DNA of 64,000 nt from NCBI RefSeq assembly GCF_038561935.1, contig NZ_CP102770.1, positions 8,990,001-9,054,000 on the forward strand. The letters are read 5' to 3'. The translations under genes and the position numbers were made by a program. This stretch comes from Myxococcus stipitatus (GTDB taxonomy: Bacteria > Myxococcota > Myxococcia > Myxococcales > Myxococcaceae). Below the pieces are notes generated by a model that saw only the letters and a program-made list of their open reading frames with translations, made no database searches and was not told the origin of the DNA. Of this stretch, positions 61,407-64,000 are shown one piece after another (the first letter of the stretch is position 1; every line of letters begins with the position of its first letter).

Positions 61407-62882
61407 ATGTCACTTCGTTCTTCTCTCTTCGCCTTGCTCGCCGTGGTCCTGCTGGGGTGCTCCGGGTCGCCCGATGAGCCAGGGCCCGGGCCGGGGGGCC
61501 TCCCGGGCGGCGAGGTCCACCCGGGGGTGACCTCGAATGACGGAGGCTCCCCGGACGCGGGGACGCCAGACGCGGGCGGAGGGCCCACCGACGCGGGGCT
61601 GACCCGCATCGCGCCCGCTGAGTACCAGCTGTTCTACCTGGTCGACGGGCGGGTGCTGGGCATCGGCTCCAACCGGGCCGGGCAGCTCGGCGTCGGCCAC
61701 TCCAATCCCTACAACCAGGTGCCCCCCGTGGACATCGCCCTGCCCGCGGGCCTGCGCTTCAAGGACGTCGCGGGCGGCGGCTTCCAGAGCCTCGCGCTCG
61801 ACGTCCAGGGACGCGTCTGGACCTTCGGGCAGAACCTCTACGGCCAGCGGGGCGACGGCACCACGAACGACTACCCCAACCGCACCACGACGCCGAACAA
61901 CGGACAGCCGTACCTCATCCTCACGGACGCCACGGGCGCGGCGTTCGACAACGTCGTCGCGGTGCGCAGCGCGCTGCTCTTCAACATGGCGCTGAAGGCG
62001 GACGGCTCCGTGTGGGTCTGGGGCATGAGCGGCACGGCCATTGGAAACACCCTGGGCATCGCGGGGGACGGCAACACGGCGGCGCGCAACATCACCCGGC
62101 CCACGCGAGTCCCGCTGCCGCAAGGGGTCGTCATCAAGCGCTTCACGACGAACGACACCAGCATCTTCGCGCTCGATGACACCGGCAAGGTGTGGGCGTG
62201 GGGTGGCGGCTCCGCCAACGAGACCTTGGGCACGGGCAGGTTCAGTGAGTACGCGCGGCCGAACCTGGTGAACATCCCCGCGCGGGTGCTGGAGATTGCG
62301 CCGGGAGGCTCTCAATGGGTCGTCGCGCTCGACGAGAACGGGAGCCTGTGGGGCTGGGGACTCAATGGGACCTACCTGGGACTCGGCCCGCCGCAGGGAG
62401 GGTGGTATCCGGTGTCCACGCCGGTGCGGTTGACCTTCCCGGAGTTCGGCGCGCGCAAGGTGGTCCACGTCTCCGCGACGGGCCACGTCACCCACGTCAT
62501 CCTGGACAACGGGACGCTGTGGGGCTGGGGCGACAGCGCGCTGGGTGAGGTGGGCAATGGCGTGATGCTCGACTTCGCCACCTACCCCACGCCGTACAAC
62601 TGGGACTGGGGGAAGTACCAGAAGATGGTCTTCCGCCCCGTGCAGGTGGCTCCGGGCGTCACCTTCTCGGCGCTGCACAACACCGCGCAGTCGTTCTACG
62701 CGTACGCCACCGCGACGGACGGAACCATCTACTCCTGGGGCCGCAACAAGACGGGCGTGCTGGGCAACGGCGTGCGGCCCATCGGGGACGTCGCGGGCCG
62801 GCCGGACAGCTGGAACGTGGCGACGGCCACGCCCGTGCCCGCGCACCGGCTGACCACCGGCACGGACACTCCGTCGAAGTAA
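61407..62882 (+). CDS. RCC1-repeat lipoprotein
   Basis: A 491-residue exported protein with lipobox VLLGC and an acidic Pro/Gly/Asp linker (to about residue 68). The rest is a set of RCC1-like blades, each with a GXXXXGQLG or VWXWG mark: IGSNRAGQLGVGH, VWTFGQNLYGQRGDG, VWVWGMSG, VWAWGGGS, LWGWGLNGTYLG, LWGWGDSALGEVGNG and IYSWGRNKTGVLGNG, enough for a seven-blade propeller. Such surface propellers usually bind proteins or sugars; large families of them occur in myxobacteria. It is divergent from the cyclase. Binding partner unknown. Confidence 0.88.
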   Translation: MSLRSSLFALLAVVLLGCSGSPDEPGPGPGGLPGGEVHPGVTSNDGGSPDAGTPDAGGGPTDAGLTRIAPAEYQLFYLVDGRVLGIGSNRAGQLGVGHSNPYNQVPPVDIALPAGLRFKDVAGGGFQSLALDVQGRVWTFGQNLYGQRGDGTTNDYPNRTTTPNNGQPYLILTDATGAAFDNVVAVRSALLFNMALKADGSVWVWGMSGTAIGNTLGIAGDGNTAARNITRPTRVPLPQGVVIKRFTTNDTSIFALDDTGKVWAWGGGSANETLGTGRFSEYARPNLVNIPARVLEIAPGGSQWVVALDENGSLWGWGLNGTYLGLGPPQGGWYPVSTPVRLTFPEFGARKVVHVSATGHVTHVILDNGTLWGWGDSALGEVGNGVMLDFATYPTPYNWDWGKYQKMVFRPVQVAPGVTFSALHNTAQSFYAYATATDGTIYSWGRNKTGVLGNGVRPIGDVAGRPDSWNVATATPVPAHRLTTGTDTPSK

Positions 62883-62938
62883 CACCCCCCTCACTCCCAG
62901 GCGCCGGGGGCTGCGGTATCCTCCGCGCCGGAGAAGAG

Positions 62939-63472
62939 ATGGCAAGCATCGGTCATGCGGCGGTGGGTCTGGCGTTGGGGCGGTATGAGGCAGGCGACGG
63001 GTCGACCCGCCGGCGACTTGCCTCCATGGTGTTCTTCGCGGCCCTGGCCCTGCTTCCCGACGCGGACGTGGTGGCCTTCGTGTTCCGCATTCCGTACTCG
63101 GCGCCGTGGGGACATCGAGGTGCGTCGCACTCGTTCGTCTTCGCGGCGGGTGTGGCGCTCGTCGTGGCGCTGGCGGCGAAGTGGGCCTCCGCGCCGCCGC
63201 TGCGATGGGGCGCGCTGGCGTTCCTCGCGGTGGCGAGCCACGGACTGCTCGACTCACTCACCGATGGCGGCTTGGGCGCGGCGCTGCTGTGGCCGTTCTC
63301 GAATGCGCGATTGTTCGCGCCCGTTCAGCCGCTGCCGGTGTCTCCCATCGGCGCGGGCATGCTGTCCCCCCGTGGGATGTATGTCGTTGGCGTGGAGCTG
63401 CTCGCCTTCATCCCCTTCTGGGCCTACGCCCTCTGGCCCCGCAAGTCCGCGACGAGGCACCGCACCCCATGA
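62939..63472 (+). CDS. Membrane-bound metal-dependent hydrolase (YdjM/DUF457-like)
   Basis: A 177-residue membrane protein with four helices and conserved polar marks at helix ends: ASIGHAAVGLALG, LPDADVVAF, HRGASHSFVF and ASHGLLDSLTDGG. The pattern of His and Asp is that of the YdjM/DUF457 family, called putative metal-dependent hydrolases. The ATG at 62939 has GGAGAAGAG ahead. It overlaps the next gene, thpR, as ATGA. The role in the cell is unclear; a phospholipase-like activity has been suggested for relatives. Confidence 0.82.
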   Translation: MASIGHAAVGLALGRYEAGDGSTRRRLASMVFFAALALLPDADVVAFVFRIPYSAPWGHRGASHSFVFAAGVALVVALAAKWASAPPLRWGALAFLAVASHGLLDSLTDGGLGAALLWPFSNARLFAPVQPLPVSPIGAGMLSPRGMYVVGVELLAFIPFWAYALWPRKSATRHRTP

Positions 63473-64000
63473 GACTGTTCACCGCCGTCACCCTGGGCGC
63501 GGACATCGAGGCCCGAGTCACCACCGCGATGAAGCCGCTGCGCTCGCTGGCGAGCCACGCGCGCTTCGTCCGCGTGGAGGGCCTGCACCTCACGCTCGTG
63601 TTCCTGGGCGAGGTGGAGTCCGCTCGGCTGCCCGCCATCCGTGAAGCGCTCGCGAGCGTGGGTCCTCGGCATGCGCCGTTCACGGTGTCCGTGGGGGGCG
63701 GTGGCACGTTCGGTTCCCCCACGCACCCTCGGGTGCTCTGGGCCGACGTCCAGGGTGACACGGCGGCGCTCAAGGCACTGCAAGCGGATACAGCGGAGCA
63801 GCTGCGCCCCCTGGGCTTCGAGCCCGACTTCCACGAGTACGCGCCGCACCTGACGCTCGCGCGGAGCAAGGAGTCTCGCGGCGAGCCGGCGTTTCTGAAG
63901 TGCGTGGAGGCGCTGAAGGACCAGAAGCTGGGCGAGGGCCGAGTGGACCGGCTCATCCTCTTCGAGAGCCAGGGGCCTCAGTACCTCTCCGTGGCCGAGG
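63469..64000 (+). CDS. thpR: RNA 2',3'-cyclic phosphodiesterase (partial)
   Basis: The first 177 residues of a 2H-phosphoesterase; the right window edge cuts the last few codons. Both HXTX motifs are present: HLTLVF (His40) and HLTLAR, spaced as in ThpR (formerly LigT). The enzyme opens 2',3'-cyclic phosphates on RNA and has been shown in relatives to join tRNA halves in vitro. The ATG overlaps the stop of the upstream membrane hydrolase gene. Expected full length is about 180-190 residues, so nearly all is seen. Confidence 0.9.
   Translation, partial: MRLFTAVTLGADIEARVTTAMKPLRSLASHARFVRVEGLHLTLVFLGEVESARLPAIREALASVGPRHAPFTVSVGGGGTFGSPTHPRVLWADVQGDTAALKALQADTAEQLRPLGFEPDFHEYAPHLTLARSKESRGEPAFLKCVEALKDQKLGEGRVDRLILFESQGPQYLSVAE

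Overview
The window looks like chromosome of a myxobacterium of the Myxococcaceae (Myxococcus, Corallococcus or a close relative). The signs are very high GC with strong third-position bias, many GTG starts, many lipoproteins, several MYXO-CTERM tails (GGC motif, membrane helix, Arg cluster), a DUF4388 response regulator and a TIGR02265-like protein. About 56 genes are supported, two of them cut by the window edges (1-136 and 63469-64000). I saw no rRNA, tRNA, insertion sequence, prophage or CRISPR array.

Layout. 1-5710: envelope lipoproteins, a PrxQ peroxiredoxin with a histone H1-like tail, a His-rich lipoprotein divergent from a UreH/NiCoT-like metal permease, a REC-DUF4388 regulator and a small Cys-rich anchored protein. 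5723-10466: an O-methyltransferase, then a tight three-gene set (HAD-UbiA fusion, DprE1-like oxidase, DprE2-like reductase) that matches the mycobacterial route to polyprenyl-phosphate-arabinose. 10492-11754: tandem Uma2 nuclease genes sharing a nearly identical 131-bp 5' segment. 11761-18000: an aldo/keto reductase divergent from a LysR regulator, RecX, a DoxX-like membrane protein and a metallo-beta-lactamase-fold lipoprotein. 18006-22829: a five-gene type III polyketide operon (PKS, ICMT-type methyltransferase, ACP, fatty acyl-AMP ligase, flavoprotein), probably making alkyl-resorcinol, -quinone or -pyrone lipids.

23000-25440 is an iron-responsive pair: a Fur box ahead of a HmuY-family haem-binding lipoprotein that overlaps a secreted HEXXH metallopeptidase. 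25690-30979 holds GlgC, a subtilase lipoprotein, a serine beta-lactamase-like hydrolase and a TetR/DUF1304 divergent pair. 31047-49372 is an 18-kb chitin and amino-sugar locus: two GH18 chitinases, an ECF sigma factor, a GH20 hexosaminidase, a LamB-like porin, a GlcNAc PTS (IIC-IIB-IIB plus a IIA-HPr-EI fusion), MurQ, and divergently a GntR repressor, a SIS-type glucosamine-6-phosphate deaminase and NagA. Together they cover breakdown of polymer, outer-membrane entry, phosphorylating import and conversion to fructose-6-phosphate; MurQ adds a route for muramic acid, which fits a bacterial predator.

49452-64000 carries modCBA with a divergent MarR gene, an HtrA protease, a YdcF protein, ProRS, a membrane adenylate cyclase, an RCC1-repeat lipoprotein, a membrane hydrolase and ThpR. 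Hairpins lie between several convergent genes and act as likely two-way terminators. All functional calls rest on reading motifs by eye; no database search was possible.
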